From the NCBI GenBank assembly GCA_036346225.1, contig JARFIW010000966.1, positions 1,240,001 to 1,304,000 of the forward strand: a stretch of 64,000 nt of DNA. The letters are read 5' to 3'. The DNA is from Platerodrilus igneus. Taxonomy: Eukaryota > Arthropoda > Insecta > Coleoptera > Lycidae. This document shows, piece after piece, positions 10,761 through 23,990 of this stretch. Every line of letters starts with the position of its first letter. Positions within the stretch are counted from its first letter, which is position 1. The notes under the pieces were generated by a model, which made no database searches, was not told where the DNA came from, and saw only the letters and a list, made by a program, of their open reading frames with translations. Position numbers and translations under genes: made by a program.

Positions 10761-13700
10761 TTCGAAAACAAAACAAAAAAAAATAAAAATCAGTTAACTA
10801 AATGTCACCAGGACATAACTCACAATTAGTTAGCGGTCTGGCATGTTGGTAGCGTTTCGTTGCTTAAGCCTTACCATAACAGATAATTTAATAAACGTCA
10901 TCATGACATAACTCACAATGAGGTAGCGGTCTGGCATGTTGGTAGCGTTTCGTTGCTTAAGCCTTACCATAACATATAATTTAATAAACGTCACCATGAC
11001 ATAACTCACAATTAGGTAGCGATCTGGCATGTTGGTAGCGTTTCGTTGCTTAAGCCTTACCATAACAGATAATTTAATAAACGTCATCATGACATAACTC
11101 ACAATTAGGTAGCGGTCTGGCATGTTGGTAGCGTTTGGTTGTTTAAGCCTTACCATAACAGATAATTTAATAAACGTCATCATGACATAACTCACAATTA
11201 GGTAGCTGTCTGGCATGTTGGTAGCGTTTCGTTGCTTAAGCCTTACCAAAACATATAATTTAATAAACGTCACCATGACATAACTCACAATTAGGTAGCG
11301 ATCTGGCATGTTGGTAGCGTTTCGTTGCTTAAGCCTTACCATAACAGATAATTTAATAAACGTCATCATGACATAACTCACAATTAGGTAGCGGTCTGGC
11401 ATGTTGGTAGCGTTTGGTTGTTTAAGCCTTACCATAACAGATAATTTAATAAACGTCATCATGACATAACTCACAATTAGGTAGCTGTCTGGCATGTTGG
11501 TAGCGTTTCGTTGCTTAAGCCTTACCAAAACATATAATTTAATAAACGTCACCATGACATAACTCACAATTAGGTAGCGATCTGGCATGTTGGTAGCGTT
11601 TCGTTGCTTAAGCCTTACCATAACAGATAATTTAATAAACGTCATCATGACATAACTCACAATTAGGTAGCGGTCTGGCATGTTGGTAGCGTTTGGTTGT
11701 TTAAGCCTTACCATAACAGATAATTTAATAAACGTCATCATGACATAACTCACAATTAGGTAGCGGTCTGGCATGTTGGTAGCGTTTCGTTGCTTAAGCC
11801 TTACCATAACATATAATTTAATAAACGTCACCATGACATAACTCACAATTAGGTAGCGGTCTGGCATGTTGGTAGCGTTTGGTTGTTTAAGCCTTACCAT
11901 AACAGATAATTTAATAAACGTCATCATGACATAACTCACAATTAGGTAGCTGTCTGGCATGTTGGTAGCGTTTCGTTGCTTAAGCCTTACCAAAACATAT
12001 AATTTAATAAACGTCACCATGACATAACTCACAATTAGGTAGCGATCTGGCATGTTGGTAGCGTTTCGTTGCTTAAGCCTTACCATAACAGATAATTTAA
12101 TAAACGTCATCATGACATTACTCACAATTAGGTAGCGGTCTGGCATGTTGGTAGCGTTTGGTTGTTTAAGCCTTACCATAACAGATAATTTAATAAACGT
12201 CATCATGACATAACTCACAATTAGGTAGCGGTCTGGCATGTTGGTAGCGTTTCGTTGCTTAAGCCTTACCATAACAGATAATTTAATAAACGTCATCATG
12301 ACATAACTCACAATTAGGTAGCGGTCTGGCATGTTGGTAGCGTTTGTTGTTAAGCCTTACCATAACAGATAATTTAATAAACGTCATCATGACATAACTC
12401 ACAATTAGGTAGCGGTCTGGCATGTTGGTAGCGTTTGGTTGTTTAAGCCTTACCATAACAGATAATTTAATAAACGTCATCATGACATAACTCACAATTA
12501 GGTAGCGGTCTGGCATGTTGGTAGCGTTTGGTTGTTTAAGCCTTACCATAACAGATAATTTAATAAACGTCATCATGACATAACTCACAATTAGGTAGCG
12601 GTCTGGCATGTTGGTAGCGTTTGGTTGTTTAAGCCTTACCATAACAGATAATTTAATAAACGTCATCATGACATAACTCACAATTAGGTAGCGGTCTGGC
12701 ATGTTGGTAGCGTTTCGTTGCTTAAGCCTTACCATAACAGATAATTTAATAAACGTCACCATGACATAACTCACAATTAGGTAGCGATCTGGCATGTTGG
12801 TAGCGTTTCGTTGCTTAAGCCTTACCATAACAGATAATTTAATAAACGTCATCATGACATAACTCACAATTAGGTAGCGGTCTGGCATGTTGGTAGCGTT
12901 TGGTTGTTTAAGCCTTACCATAACAGATAATTTAATAAACGTCATCATGACATAACTCACAATTAGGTAGCGGTCTGGCATGTTGGTAGCGTTTCGTTGT
13001 TAAGCCTTACCATAACAGATAATTTAATAAACGTCATCATGACATAACTCACAATTAGGTAGCGGTCTGGCATGTTGGTAGCGTTTGTTGTTTAAGCCTT
13101 ACCATAACAGATAATTTAATAAACGTCATCATGACATAACTCACAATTAGGTAGCGGTCTGGCATGTTGGTAGCGTTTGTTGTTTAAGCCTTACCATAAC
13201 AGATAATTTAATAAACGTCATCATGACATAACTCACAATTAGGTAGCGGTCTGGCATGTTGGTAGCGTTTCGTTGTTTAAGCCTTACCATAACAGATAAT
13301 TTAATAAACGTCATCATGACATAACTCACAATTAGGTAGCGGTCTGGCATGTTGGTAGCGTTTGGTTGTTTAAGCCTTACCATAACAGATAATTTAATAA
13401 ACGTCATCATGACATAACTCACAATTAGGTAGCGGTCTGGCATGTTGGTAGCGTTTGGTTGTTTAAGCCTTACCATAACAGATAATTTAATAAACGTCAT
13501 CATGACATAACTCACAATTAGGTAGCGGTCTGGCATGTTGGTAGCGTTTCGTTGCTTAAGCCTTACCATAACAGATAATTTAATAAACGTCATCATGACA
13601 TAACTCACAATTAGGTAGCGGTCTGGCATGTTGGTAGCGTTTGGTTGTTTAAGCCTTACCATAACAGATAATTTAATAAACGTCATCATGACATAACTCA

Positions 13701-15039
13701 CAATTAGGTAGCGGTCTGGCATGTTGGTAGCGTTTGGTTGTTTAAGCCTTACCATAACAGATAATTTAATAAACGTCATCATGACATAACTCACAATTAG
13801 GTAGCGGTCTGGCATGTTGGTAGCGTTTGGTTGTTTAAGCCTTACCATAACAGATAATTTAATAAACGTCACATGACATAACTCACAATTAGGTAGCGGT
13901 CTGGCATGTTGGTAGCGTTTGGTTGTTTAAGCCTTACCATAACAGATAATTTAATAAACGTCATCATGACATAACTCACAATTAGGTAGCGGTCTGGCAT
14001 GTTGGTAGCGTTTGGTTGTTTAAGCCTTACCATAACAGATAATTTAATAAACGTCATCATGACATAACTCACAATTAGGTAGCGGTCTGGCATGTTGGTA
14101 GCGTTTCGGTTGTTTAAGCCTTACCATAACAGATAATTTAATAAACGTCACCATGACATAACTCACAATTAGGTAGCGGTCTGGCATGTTGGTAGCGTTT
14201 CGGTTGTTTAAGCCTTACCATAACAGATAATTTAATAAACGTCATCATGACATAACTCACAATTAGGTAGCGGTCTGGCATGTTGGTAGCGTTTCGTTGT
14301 TAAGCCTTACCATAACAGATAATTTAATAAACGTCACCATGACATAACTCACAATTAGGTAGCGGTCTGGCATGTTGGTAGCGTTTCGTTGTTAAGCCTT
14401 ACCATAACAGATAATTTAATAAACGTCACATGACATAACTCACAATTAGGTAGCGGTCTGGCATGTTGGTAGCGTTTCGTTGTTAAGCCTTACCATAACA
14501 GATAATTTAATAAACGTCATCATGACATAACTCACAATTAGGTAGCGGTCTGGCATGTTGGTAGCGTTTCGTTGTTTAAGCCTTACCATAACAGATAATT
14601 TAATAAACGTCACCATGACATAACTCACAATTAGGTAGCGGTCTGGCATGTTGGTAGCGTTTGTTGTTTAAGCCTTACCATAACAGATAATTTAATAAAC
14701 GTCACCATGACATAACTCACAATTAGGTAGCGGTCTGGCATGTTGGTAGCGTTTCGGTTGTTAAGCCTTACCATAACAGATAATTTAATAAACGTCATCA
14801 TGACATAACTCACAATTAGGTAGCGGTCTGGCATGTTGGTAGCGTTTCGTTGCTTAAGCCTTACCATAACAGATAATTTAATAAACGTCACCATGACATA
14901 ACTCACAATTAGGTAGCGGTCTGGCATGTTGGTAGCGTTTCGTTGTTTAAGCCTTACCATAACAGATAATTTAATAAACGTCATCATGACATAACTCACA
15001 ATTAGGTAGCGGTCTGGCATGTTGGTAGCGTTTGGTTGT

Positions 15040-17090
15040 TAAGCCTTACCATAACAATAATTTAATAAACGTCACCATGACATAACTCACAATTAGGTAG
15101 CGGTCTGGCATGTTGGTAGCGTTTGGTTGTTTAAGCCTTACCATAACAGATAATTTAATAAACGTCATCCATGACATAACTCACAATTAGGTAGCGTTGG
15201 CTGTTGGTAGCCGTTTCGTGATTAAGCCTTACCATAACAATAATTTAATAAACGTCATCAGACATAACTCACAATTAGGTAGCGTCTGGCATGTTGGTAG
15301 CGTTTCGTTGTTAAGCCTTACCATAACAAAATTTAATAAACGTCACATGACATAACTCACAATTAGGTAGCGTCTGGCATGTTGGTAGCGTTTGTTGTTA
15401 AGCCTTACCATAACAGATAATTTAATAAACGTCACATGACATAACTCACAATTAGGTAGCGTCTGGCATGTTGGTAGCGTTTGTTGTTAAACGTACCATA
15501 ACAATAATTTAATAAACGTCATCATGACATATCACAATTAGGTCGTTCTGGCCTTCGATAACGATTTTTTAATAAACGTCACCAGAACATAATTTAATAA
15601 ACGTCACATGACTAACTGGCAATTAGGTAGCGTCTGGCATGTTGGTAGCGTTACTTATTTAATAAACCTACCATAATTAATAAACGTCAGGATGACTACT
15701 GGCAATTAGGTAGCGTCTGGCATGTTGGTAGCTTAGTATTTAAACCTTACCATAACATAATTAAAAGTCACATGACATAAGTTCGTTAGCGTTTCGTTCT
15801 TGAAGCCTTACCATAACAGATAATTTAATAAACGTCACCATGACATAACTCACAATTAGGTAGCTGTCTGGCATGTTGGTAGCGTTTCGTTGCTTAAGCC
15901 TTACCAAAACATATAATTTAATAAACGTCACCATGACATAACTCACAATTAGGTAGCGTCTGGCATGTTGGTAGCGTTTCGTTGCTTAAGCCTTACCATA
16001 ACAGATAATTTAATAAACGTCATCATGACATAACTCACAATTAGGTAGCGGTCTGGCATGTTGGTAGCGTTTGGTTGTTTTAAGCCTTACCATAACAGAT
16101 AATTTAATAAACGTCATCATGACATAACTCACAATTAGGTAGCGGTCTGGCATGTTGGTAGCGTTTCGTTGTTAAGCCTTACCATAACAATAATTTAATA
16201 AACGTCACCATGACATAACTCACAATTAGGTAGCGGTCTGGCATGTTGGTAGCGTTTGTTGTTTAAGCCTTACCATAACAGATAATTTAATAAACGTCAC
16301 ATGACATAACTCACAATTAGGTAGCGTCTGGCATGTTGGTAGCGTTTGTTGTTAAGCCTTACCATAACAGATAATTTAATAAACGTCATCATGACATAAC
16401 TCACAATTAGGTAGCGGTCTGGCATGTTGGTAGCGTTTGGTTGTTTAACCTTACCATAACAGATAATTTAATAAACGTCACATGACATAACTCACAATTA
16501 GGTAGCGGTCTGGCATGTTGGTAGCGTTTCGTTGTTAAGCCTTACCATAACAATAATTTAATAAACGTCACATGACATAACTCACAATTAGGTAGCGTCT
16601 GGCATGTTGGTAGCGTTTCGTTGTTAAGCCTTACCAACAATAATTTAATAAACGTCACATGACATAACTCACAATTAGGTAGCGGTCTGGCATGTTGGTA
16701 GCGTTTCGTTGTTAACCTTACCAACAATAATTTAATAAACGTCACATGACATAACTCACAATTAGGTAGCGGTCTGGCATGTTGGTAGCGTTTCGTTGTT
16801 AAGCCTTACCAAACAATAATTTAATAAACGTCACATGACATAACTCACAATTAGGTAGCGGTCTGGCATGTTGGTAGCGTTTCGTTGTTAAGCCTTACCA
16901 ACAATAATTTAATAAACGTCACATGACATAACCACAATTAGGTAGCGGTCTGGCATGTTGGAGCGTTGTTGTAACCTTACCAACAATAATTTAATAAACG
17001 TCACATGACATAACACAATTAGGTAGCGTCTGGCATGTTGGTAGCGTTTCGTTGCTTAACCTTCCAACAATAATTTAATAAACGTCACCA
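15040..17090. repeat. Indel-rich segment of the satellite array
   Basis: Units here lose single bases at recurrent places (GCGGTC to GCGTC, CATCATG to CACATG, ACAGAT to ACAAT) and a few are rearranged (15170-15780). Substitutions are rare by comparison. Uncorrected long-read error is as likely as real decay. Confidence 0.7.
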
Positions 17091-18347
17091 TGACATAACT
17101 CACAATTAGGTAGCGGTCTGGCATGTTGGTAGCGTTTCGTTGCTTAAGCCTTACCATAACAGATAATTTAATAAACGTCATCATGACATAACTCACAATT
17201 AGGTAGCGGTCTGGCATGTTGGTAGCGTTTGGTTGTTTAAGCCTTACCATAACAGATAATTTAATAAACGTCATCATGACATAACTCACAATTAGGTAGC
17301 TGTCTGGCATGTTGGTAGCGTTTCGTTGCTTTAAGCCTTACCAAAACATATAATTTAATAAACGTCACCATGACATAACCCACAATTAGGTAGCGGTCTG
17401 GCATGTTGGTAGCGTTTCGTTGCTTAAACCTTACCAAAACATATAATTGAATAAACGTCACCATGACATAACTCACAATTAGGTAGCGGTCTGGCATGTT
17501 GGTAGCGTTTCGTTGCTTAAGCCTTACCATAACAGATAATTTAATAAACGTCATCATGACATAACTCACAATTAGGTAGCGGTCTGGCATGTTGGTAGCG
17601 TTTCGTTGCTTAAGCCTTACCATAACAGATAATTTAATAAACGTCATCATGACATAACTCACAATTAGGTAGCGGTCTGGCATGTTGGTAGCGTTTCGTT
17701 GCTTAAGCCTTACCAAAACATATAATTTAATAAACGTCACCATGACATAACTCACAATTAGGTAGCGGTCTGGCATGTTGGTAGCGTTTCGTTGCTTAAG
17801 CCTTACCATAACAGATAATTTAATAAACGTCACATGACATAACTCACAATTAGGTAGCGGTCTGGCATGTTGGTAGCGTTTCGTTGCTTAAGCCTTACCA
17901 TAACAATAATTTAATAAACGTCACCATGACATAACTCACAATTAGGTAGCGGTCTGGCATGTTGGTAGCGTTTCGTTGCTTAAGCCTTACCATAACAATA
18001 ATTTAATAAACGTCACCATGACGATAACTCACAATTAGGTAGCGGTCAATGGACATGTAATGGTAGCGTTTCGTTGCTTAAGCCTTACCATAACATGATA
18101 GATTTAATAAACGTCATCATGACATAACTCACAATTAGGTAGCGGTCTGGCATGAATTGGTAGCGTTTACGTTGTTAAGCCTTACCATAACAGATGAATT
18201 TAATAAACGTCAACCACTGACATAACTCAAACAAATTAGGTAGCGGTCTGGCATGTTGGTAGCGTTTCGTTGCTTAAGCCTTACCATAACATATAATTTA
18301 ATAAACGTCACCATGACATAACTCACAATTAGGTAGCGGTCTGGCAT

Positions 18348-18459
<112 letters not shown>

Positions 18460-18925
18460 AGCGGTCTGGCATGTTGGTAGCGTTTCGTTGCTTAAGCCTT
18501 ACCAAAACAGATAATTTAATAAACGTCACCATGACATAACTCACAATTAGGTAGCGGTCTGGCATGTTGGTAGCGTTTCGTTGCTTAAGCCTTACCATAA
18601 CAGATAATTTAATAAACGTCATCATGACATAACTCACAATTAGGTAGCGGTCTGGCATGTTGGTAGCGTTTCGTTGCTTAAGCCTTACCATAACATATAA
18701 TTTAATAAACGTCACCATGACATAACTCACAATTAGGTAGCGGTCTGGCATGTTGGCAGCGATTCGTTGCTTAAGCCTTACCATAACATATAATTTAACA
18801 CTTTTCCTCTTTGAAGCGGATAACCAGATTATATTTCATTTCCTTATAAATGGTAATCATGTAAACATGTTAGAGTTCTTTAACAACCATCAGGTAGCTA
18901 GTATCTATGTAGAGCCAGCTGGATA

Positions 18926-19075
18926 GGAAAAAGATAGAAGGATATAGGAAGACCTAGACCAAACTATATTAGTCAAATTATTAGAAATTTAGGTTGTGAA
19001 GAGTATGTAGAGCTTTTTAGATTAGCACAGAATGGAAAAGAAGTTAGAGCTGCGTCAAACCGACCTTAAGTAAGG
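18926..19075 (+). pseudogene. RTE-like LINE 3' fragment after the satellite
   Basis: Matches the last 40 or so codons of the LINE at 10338-10760 (RPRPNYISQIIRNLGC, then LFRLAQNGKEVRAASNRP) and the same AAGTAAGGTCGAAAACAAAA tail. Same strand as the copy before the array. Confidence 0.75.
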
Positions 19076-20330
19076 TCGAAAACAAAATGACGATAACCCT
19101 TGTGTATTAACCCTGCATCTCATTCAGTGCATTATAGACGGTCGAAACAATTGTCGACAAATAAGAAAACAAATTTTTAACAAACATTTTATTAAATTTA
19201 TAAGCTGTGGGTTTCATGAAATTTGATACACGTTTAAAGACACAATATGGACAAATTTAAGCTCATTAAAAAATTGTATTTGATGAACAAAGTTGAAAGA
19301 AATTGCCGCTAATTATATTTAACAACAAATCAAAGATTTAAATTAACGGGAGACATGTACAGGTTATTAAAGAATAAAATTGTATTCCACTTTGCTTTAG
19401 AATATGTATTATAGAATTGAGAAATTTTAGTTTGAGGTTTACAAATTAATTCAACTTGAAATGTCTTTGGCAATTAATGTATTTGATATTCAGTGAATTC
19501 TGATTAGTGTGAAAGTTCTCATACGAATAACTTTAATTAAAATTAGAACTCTGTATTCACACTAGCAGTTGTGATTTTTGACATTTCGTGTTGCAGCAAT
19601 AGTCACAATATAATATGAATGTTAAACTATATGTTATTGCAATTGGAAAAGTTTTAAGTTAAGCAACATCAACTAAATTAGCTAAATTACAATAATAAAC
19701 ATTAGTTGTTATAGTTTAAAGTTACGTTCAGGTTATTAACAGACAAGTACCAGTGAAAAATAATAATGAGAGAAAATATAAAATTCCTGAGTTTGTTCGT
19801 CAATTATATTGCAAAATATCCATTTGTAGAATTATAGGAAATCAGGCGAATTAATTTATAGCAGAGAGTGCGTTCTGTAATAGAGCGCAGCTGAACGGTA
19901 TTGCAATTACTATATTTTAGGTAATCTATAATTTGTTATTATAATAACACTCCTTGACATGTTGCTCTAACTTTCATCGCTATTTTAATACTGTTATTGA
20001 GACAAGCTGTCAGCTATACAACTAAGTTATTTCAAATTAACCAGATTAGATGTAATAATTTCAGGTAACGCCGTTTGCTGTAATTGAGATTATTATGTGA
20101 GCACTAAATAAAAATATGTTTCCTTATATGTTAGTTTAATGCACATAAAAACAGCCAATTAGCTAATGGAATTTTTAATTATCTACCTAAGTATAAAAAC
20201 AGCAAAGTAAAAAACAATAAATTTTATTTTTCAACCTAAGAACAATTAACAGAACACGTATTCCAAAGTTTTTCAGGTAACACTAAGTATTAAAAAAAAA
20301 TTTGCATAATTTGGAAAAATAAAACCACGT
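19076..20330. other. No gene seen (AT-rich)
   Basis: About 1.25 kb of AT-rich sequence without supported coding frames or RNA genes. Confidence 0.6.
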
Positions 20331-20665
20331 TTTCCAATTTTTCTTGATCTTCTTTGAGAATTTAACCATTCGTAGTTGTTAAAATCGTCTTTATTTACGT
20401 TTCGATCCATGACCTGGTATCGTAGTCAAAATATTAAAAATTTCAAGTTTGATATTTATGACATAAATTGAAGGTGACTTTAATTTATTAATGTTTGATA
20501 TATTTGGTTTGAATACATTAGGAGAAAATTTAAAGGTTTAGAAAAATGAGTACCTGCAATTTGTGTTACGCCCTGGGACCGAATTTGAGGTAGCCAATAC
20601 GCTTAAAGTGAAATCAGCTGCTTAATTTTTATATAGTTATATTTTATATAATTTCAATAACTTGC
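20331..20665 (+). mobile_element. Foldback element arm (copy 2 of family)
   Basis: Matches, with point changes, the reverse complement of the right arm of the element at 22614-23301: shared blocks include TTTATTTACGTTTCGATCCA, ATTTATGACATAAATTGAAG and the GAAATCAGCTG region. Only one arm is present. Confidence 0.75.
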
Positions 20666-21539
20666 TAGGTTATGCTGCGTACGGGTCAGATAAAAATACC
20701 GGGCTAACTAGCAATGCGGGGGGAGGGGAGTCCTAGCAACACAAAAACTACATCGTCAACGATTTTCAATTTATAATAAGAAAAATAAAAATTTCTATCC
20801 AAACAGCAACAAAAAATTAAATAAAGTTACTATTTAAAAAAAGCAATTTTACTCTATGTGCGCATTTCGTAGCTGACATGCAATATATCTAGCCAGTATA
20901 AAGAATAATGCTGATACTTTCGTTTAAGCGGATGGGTTAAGTAAAAAATAGCATTAAATTTAGAAAACTTTCTAGTAAGTATTTTATCATAAGAAACATT
21001 AGCGTATCTAATTTCAATGTGGATTTTTAAATAAAAAAAAAGTGTTTTGTTCGTCAGCACGATGCGATGTGAATTGGGTTTACCCCTTGGTATGTTAAAA
21101 AAAGAAAACAAGTCACATACAGGTGTCGGGATACTTATCATGCCATCCATCGGAAGCGAATCAGCACAGCATCGCCGTGGTAGTCAGCAACAACCATGCC
21201 GCTACCGTAACAGCGGTCTGCACGCAAAAGCAGTTTATATACGTCAAAGAATAATCGGGCCTACATAACAAGCAATTTGGCCTCCAGCTAAGAGCGATGC
21301 AGTCAAGATCTACACTTTTTATAAAGAAACGTGCATCGCTCTTGAAGCAAGTAGTTTAGAAAATACATCTAAGGACGAACTACAGAATCAAATTGAAAAT
21401 GTTTTAATAACAAGAGTTTGAGTTTCGATCATCGCGTTATCGACATACCAAAAAGGAGATTAGAAAACTCGACTCAAGTTTTGTCAAATAATAGAATACA
21501 CTATTTCAACGAGTCTTTCGGTCGTAGCAGTATAAGGAT
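20666..21539. other. No gene seen; possibly rest of an LTR
   Basis: AT-rich DNA. It could hold the outer part of the copy 2 LTR, since LTR length inferred from copy 1b is about 1.8 kb, but I see no convincing similarity beyond about 21550. Confidence 0.4.
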
Positions 21540-21772
21540 TAATTTTACGCTATAGTAATGTGTAGCCAGTTAGCGGATACTTAAAACAAGGTACCAGCTA
21601 TAGAATTTATAGCGTAAACTCGTCGTTTTAGAGTGGATAGATTGAAATTGAAAATTATGCGCAAGCGTATTTATTATAAACAGGTAAAATATATAGGATG
21701 TTATTGACGTATGCAAGAGTAGCAACGGAATCGATGTGGTTTTTAATTCATCAGCCGTAATTAAACGTAACG
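21540..21772 (-). repeat. 3' LTR (recognisable part) of gag-only element, copy 2
   Basis: The stretch with GCGGATACTT and TATAGCGTAAACT resembles 1-60 and 9408-9470. The minus-strand start (CGTTACG at 21772) corresponds to TGTTACG/TGTGACG in the other copies and directly follows a polypurine tract. Left border not resolved. Diverged from copy 1, so an older insertion. Confidence 0.55.
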
Positions 21773-21792
21773 ATTCTCTCCCCCCCTCCAGC
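21773..21792 (-). other. Polypurine tract
   Basis: On the minus strand a G-run flanked by GGA and GAGAGAAT sits directly before the LTR start at 21772. This is the second-strand primer of LTR retroelements and fixes the LTR border for the family. Confidence 0.6.
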
Positions 21793-22613
21793 AAAATTAA
21801 CAAGTCGGGATAGGAAAGCCAAAGTGCGGGAGTGAGCAGTACTGAAAAGAGGAAAAAAACAAACACAAAAAGAACTCACTTAAAAATAAAAAAAAGTCGT
21901 TTACAAAAACAAAAGAAACAAAAAAACACTCAAAAAAGAACTTTCATCCGGCTCGAAAAACCAATATATAACAATAGAAAGAGAAGGAAAAAAGAATTCG
22001 CTTAACGGAATAAATAAACCAAAAAACCCCAAAAGAAAGCGTTCCGAAATAAAAAAGAATTCTCAACCGGCTCAAAGGATCAAAGTACCGGATGAAACAA
22101 AAAAATAATTAAAGGAAAGCACGGGGAAAAATAGGTAGGCAGTAACATGGAACGAAGGCAAAGGTCGAACGGCGTCAATACTGTCAAAGTCGTCAAAGGG
22201 TGGATGTTTCTTTAGAAAAGAAACTGCAAAGTCTTCAGCTTCAAAAGAAGATTGGTTTCCTGCAAGAAAACCAAAAGTAAAGAAAAGAAGCGAGGAAGAA
22301 TACCAACAGTAACAGCCAAAATGACAAAAGTATCAAGCCTCAAAGTATGCTCGGGAACAACAAGAAGGCTGGATAGAAAAAATATGAAATTACTTCAAAC
22401 TGTGGTACTCAAGAACCGCAACAACCGAAGAACCAAAGAAAAGAATAGCTAACTATGCCTAAAGTAGACTAAGTCGTGGTTTTCGAAGAAAAGAAGAACG
22501 GACTAGAAAGCACCTACCACAGGAGCGGATGGACGAAACACAATCGGTATAGGAACCGACAGCAAAGAAGACCAGCAAAAGTAACAGAAAAGTAAACTAA
22601 TGCAAACAGAACC

Positions 22614-23301
22614 CATTCTTCTTAATTTTCTTTGGGAATTAAACCACTTATATTTTTAAAATCAACTTTATTTACGTTTCGATCCATGACCTAGGATCGT
22701 TGTCAAAATAATAAAAACTTCAAGTTTGACATTTATAAATCTTCATAGAACAACATTGGTATCTGACAAGTGTAAACCCGCCATAGGGTCGCCTCAGAAC
22801 CATGTTAAAATCTACCAAAGAGGTAACTTAAATCATAATGATTTTTTCCAATCAAAATAAATATAAAAAAACGACTGCTTAAGCCTTACGGTAACACAAT
22901 CGCACACTTCTTTAATAACCATCCTCTCGATTGTATAAATAGAAACATGTTAAAAATGTTTTTCCAATTTTAAGTTATTGAATTTATATAAAATTCACCA
23001 ATAAAAATTAATCAGCTGATTTTACGTTAAGCGTATTGGCTACCTAAAGAAAGTCGATCCCAGGTCGCAACACAAACTGAAGGCAATCATTCTTTTAAAC
23101 TTTAAAAATTTTTGCTTTGTGTACTCAAACCAAATATTTCGAACATCAATAAATCAAAGTCACCTTCAATTTATGTCATAAATGTCAAACTTGAAGTTTT
23201 TATTATTTTGACAACGATCCTAGGTCATGGATCGAAACGTAAATAAAGTTGATTTTAAAAAATATAAGTGGTTTAATTCCCAAAGAAAATTAAGAAGAAT
23301 G
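22614..23301. mobile_element. Complete foldback/MITE-like element, 688 bp
   Basis: Starts CATTCTTCTTAATTTTCTTT and ends with its reverse complement. The terminal inverted repeats match over about 120 bp (22614-22735 against 23180-23301), including TTTATTTACGTTTCGATCCA. No coding capacity. It interrupts the 3' non-coding region of the gag element; sequence on both sides resumes colinearity with copy 1a. The interior (22868-22935) contains GACTGCTTAAGCCTTACGGT, similar to the 93-bp satellite. One-armed relatives lie at 20331-20665 and 58826-59235. Confidence 0.8.
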
Positions 23302-23454
23302 CTAAACAAACCACAACAAACATACAGGGAGTATTAATAAAACCCATATTAAAGCAGCATCAAAACTGCATGAAGAAGACAAACCCCGTTTCCAAAACCA
23401 AACAAAAAATAGTACAAAAAGAAAATCAAATCAAATTCCAGTGTAGTTATGTAT

Positions 23455-23602
23455 GAGTATGTGTGTGTGTGCGCGTGCGTGTGTGTGTTGTTGGTGTATG
23501 AGTAGGTGAGTGTATGTGTGTGTGTGTGTGCGCGCGTGTGTATGAACTGTGTGTGTGTATATGTAGTGTGCGTGTATAAAGTGTGCGTGTGTGTATGTGT
23601 TG
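23455..23602. repeat. GT-rich microsatellite 1 of copy 2
   Basis: Imperfect GT repeat with GCGC and GTAT interruptions, followed by a GC-rich motif. Confidence 0.85.
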
Positions 23603-23607
23603 GACCG

Positions 23608-23674
23608 CTGTAGTCGCCTCTGACGACAAGCAGGTCGTACCATGCGGCTATTCTATTCCCGGACCCACACGAGT
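23608..23674. repeat. Conserved GC-rich motif, copy 2
   Basis: Matches 1247-1312, from TAGTCGCCTCTGACGACAAG to CCCACACGAGTA. Confidence 0.7.
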
Positions 23675-23713
23675 ACAAGGAGAAAACGAAAAAAAGGTGA
23701 ACCAAATATAAAA

Positions 23714-23803
23714 CTGTGTGTTTATGAAGTGTGTGAGTGTATGAAGTGTGTGGGTATAGATTGGACGTGTATAAAGTGTGTGTGTGTGTGTGTGTGTATG
23801 TGT
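23714..23803. repeat. GT-rich microsatellite 2 of copy 2
   Basis: Second GT tract. Together with the motif at 23814-23880 it forms a tandem duplicate of the preceding GT-plus-motif unit, about 206 bp apart. Confidence 0.85.
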
Positions 23804-23813
23804 TAGATCGCTG

Positions 23814-23880
23814 TAGTCGCCTCTAACGACAGGCAGGTCGTACCGTGGGACTACTCTATTCCCGGACCCACACGGGTGCA
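23814..23880. repeat. Conserved GC-rich motif, copy 3
   Basis: Matches 1247-1312 and 23608-23674, from TAGTCGCCTCTAACGACAGG to CCCACACGGGTG. Confidence 0.7.
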
Positions 23881-23990
23881 AAGAAAAGAAAGAAAACTCA
23901 GCAAAACAGGGAAGTATAAAAAAAAACCTAAAGTCCAGAAATCAAAATTTAAGGGGAGCAAAATCCTCATAAGAATCTGGCGCGCGAGAA

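Larger units (their letters stand above)
21793..23990 (-). other. 3' non-coding region of gag-only element, copy 2
   Basis: Colinear with 334-1381 of copy 1a apart from the 688-bp foldback element inserted at 22614-23301. A-rich, no reverse transcriptase, integrase or RNase H motif in any frame I examined. Contains two GT repeats, each followed by the GC-rich motif. Confidence 0.6.

Noticed and set aside
23349..23881. Thr/His-rich frames over the GT repeats
   Set aside because: Microsatellite translation, no start context or conservation.
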